Assembly (NCBI GenBank): GCA_963576735.1
Contig: OY755177.1
Location: 3,410,001-3,474,000, forward strand
Source: Bedellia somnulentella
Lineage: Eukaryota > Arthropoda > Insecta > Lepidoptera > Bedelliidae
Length of the DNA stretch: 64,000 nucleotides
Direction: 5' to 3'
Both the position numbers and the translations under genes were made by a program. Under the pieces are notes generated by a model. It was not told the origin of the DNA, ran no database searches, and saw only the letters and a list, made by a program, of their open reading frames with translations. Below, one piece after another: positions 63,101-64,000 of the stretch (its first letter is position 1; each line of letters begins with the position of its first letter).

Positions 63101-63927
63101 TGTTGGTCGTAGTAGAAGTAAAGGTCTCCAACCGCACCGCCCAAAAATCCCTTGAAAGCCCCAATACCGTTAGTTGCCTTTTACGTACACCCACCGGAAG
63201 AAATGGGGTAGTGCTATTCTAAGTCGACACTACATGGCGAAATCATATAAACAATAGTTCAACATATGGAAAAAATAATTTACTGCTCATGTGCTATATG
63301 CTATACGAGTACAAATGTGCTATACGAGTACATGATTGTGAGTTATGTCCACAAATTGAACGAAATTTCATGTCTTTCATAGTTTAGAGCCACATTTGTA
63401 TAATTTCTTATCAGCATATTACGTATCTGCGATTGGCTTGTCTTAAATCTGTAACAAAACAATACGAATGCGAATCGATTTATTGGAACAAGTATTATAT
63501 TTTGTAATAACTCACTTAAGTAAAGTTATTGGTCTCTATTCAACTTAACTTACTGCCTACGCTATTAATTCCTGAAAGAGTGCCCGGGTTTTTTTCTTTT
63601 AAACGTTTAGAAGTACATGTAGCAAGTTTAGAGTACCCACTTTTTAGTCGTCATTACCTTCATGTGAAAGGGGGCAGGTCTATGTAGTTTTTATTTTCTT
63701 CTACTTTATTCGATTAAAATATAAATTTGCTTAGATTCTTACATGTTCTATAATTCACAGGCGGTTTCTACACCATAGAACAATCACACAGCAAGCTTCG
63801 TATAATAGTGCTAAATAGTAATTTATGGGCGGGCGGGGCGGCCAGAACTGATGGGCCGCATCGAGGCAGAGCCCAGTGGGAATGGCTGGAGCAGGTGTTA
63901 AGTAAAGCCAGGAGGAAAAATGAAAAG
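60033..63927 (+). CDS. acid sphingomyelinase-like phosphodiesterase (five exons, 3' end beyond window)
   Basis: Join of 60033-60102, 60610-60675, 61790-61949, 62645-62850 and 63761-63927; every junction is GT-AG and all phases agree. 223 codons are visible, about half the usual length of roughly 450. Residues 1-21 form a signal peptide (MNRGAVFVYVAALLCLNLTD), so the product is secreted or lysosomal. Metallophosphatase motifs: HITDLHYDP (D-x-H), CDSSWALIQSA, VMWTGD (GD), then FPALGHND where the family normally has GNHD/E, and GGFYTIEQS, LRIIVLNSNLW, AQWEWLEQVL. Known relatives (SMPDL3-type) hydrolyse phosphodiester or nucleotide substrates more than sphingomyelin; the substrate here is not inferable. 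The remaining metal ligands (GH...GHxH) should lie right of the window. Introns carry SINEs. Confidence 0.9.
60152..60370 (+). repeat. SINE-A copy in intron 1
   Basis: GCCGTGTAATGCCGGCTTAG to CCGGCAACCCCTTTTTGGGA. It lacks the final GCCGTGAG tail. Confidence 0.75.
60610..60675 (+). CDS. exon 2: first metal-binding motif
   Basis: After AATTTTTCAG. Encodes YFWHITDLHYDPFHNSVEIN; phase 1 to phase 1, donor GTAAAT. Confidence 0.88.
60778..61097 (-). repeat. SINE-D (tRNA-derived), intron 2
   Basis: Minus-strand head GCCTCCGTGGTCTCGCGGTT, AAGCGCTTGGTTTCAAG, with B box GTTCGATCCCC. Body includes GGAAGGATTTTGCAGGCTTG, CCGTCGGTCCCGGCTACTAT (as its complement) and ends GCCCTATATAGAGTAGGCTC, GAGCCCCTTGGTGGGG. 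Similar tRNA SINEs are common in Lepidoptera. An AATCTTACAAATT/AATTTGTAAGATT palindrome lies at about 61000-61025. Confidence 0.8.
61438..61689 (+). repeat. SINE-A copy in intron 2
   Basis: GCTGTGTCGGCTTAGAATAG to TATAGCCTTGAGTTTATGTA. It carries a small extra GTTGTTGCAGGATGC in the GGCGAGGCGGTT block. Confidence 0.85.
61790..61949 (+). CDS. exon 3: CDSSW and WTGD motifs
   Basis: Acceptor TATTTGAAG, donor GTAAGT; enters in phase 1 and leaves in phase 2. Includes a His/Asn-rich stretch (HSHGVHKEHNHRNNRHRIDH) before the conserved CDSSWALIQ. The acceptor has a modest pyrimidine tract, so the exact 5' limit is slightly less sure than the others. Confidence 0.82.
62645..62850 (+). CDS. exon 4: GHND motif
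   Basis: Acceptor TTTTTTTCCTAG; completes the WTGD codon and leaves in phase 1 at CATG before GTATGT. Contains LSRTFSSQFVFPALGHNDPA and MWMQWLPTEALQTFEH. Confidence 0.9.
62984..63237 (-). repeat. SINE-A copy in intron 4
   Basis: Full length; AATCATA lies at both flanks as a likely short duplication. Confidence 0.85.
63560..63690 (-). repeat. SINE-B remnant in intron 4
   Basis: TTTAGAGTACCCACTTTTTA and CATGTGAAAGGGGGCAGGTC mark a decayed SINE-B 3' half. Confidence 0.55.
63761..63927 (+). CDS. exon 5: FYTIEQS ... WLEQVL
   Basis: Acceptor TAATTCACAG, donor GTAAAT; leaves in phase 0. GC-rich relative to its introns. Encodes GGFYTIEQSHSKLRIIVLNS and RAQWEWLEQVLSKARRK. Confidence 0.88.
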
Positions 63928-64000
63928 GTAAATTTATGAACTTTATTTATAAGACACTTAGTATATTTGGTAGGTACATATTTTTGTATTTTTATTTAAG

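Overview
The window looks like AT-rich nuclear DNA of a moth or butterfly. There are spliced genes with GT-AG introns, no operons, dense tRNA-derived SINEs, a Dong-type (R4 clade) non-LTR retrotransposon, BEL/Pao LTR retrotransposons, and Helitrons with the 3' end style known from Lepidoptera. Species cannot be named from the sequence. The one well-supported host gene runs off the right edge: five exons (60033-63927, plus strand) of a secreted acid sphingomyelinase-like phosphodiesterase, with matching splice phases throughout. A possible tiny first exon of another host gene lies at 34360-34381.

Most of the rest is mobile DNA. At 6145-7378 is an internally deleted BEL/Pao element with near-identical 195-bp LTRs and a 5-bp target duplication (ACATG). 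From 11554 to 22821 is a three-level nest: a decayed piggyBac-like element (TTAA ends) contains a full-length BEL/Pao element (13004-22648, duplication CCTTG, gag-pol plus an env resembling baculovirus F proteins), whose 5' LTR contains a 1000-bp Helitron (21459-22458) inserted exactly between A and T. The other LTR preserves the empty site. Further Helitrons lie at 9279-10675, 41059-42028 and 46914-47254. A MITE of about 496 bp with AATTCGGTATGCAAAGTTT ends occurs three times. A full-length Dong-like element with one open 1212-codon frame (53929-57567) sits in a TAA repeat beside a 5'-truncated sibling.

Four SINE families and one LINE family fill the gaps. SINE-A (about 240 bp, over 20 copies, unknown head) and SINE-B (368 bp, tRNA head) end in the same hairpin-bearing 3' tail as an RTE-like LINE, and in the LINE that tail includes the last ORF codons and the stop. 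This suggests that one LINE reverse transcriptase mobilises two unrelated SINEs. SINE-C and SINE-D have tRNA-like heads. A further repeat (T-module) carries a central tRNA-like cloverleaf.

The least explained region is 50960-52730. Two blocks of degenerate GGCC/ACGGC-marked units spaced about 41-43 bp flank about 0.9 kb of AT-rich DNA. Stretches not listed under a feature are AT-rich and show no credible coding or RNA signal by eye.
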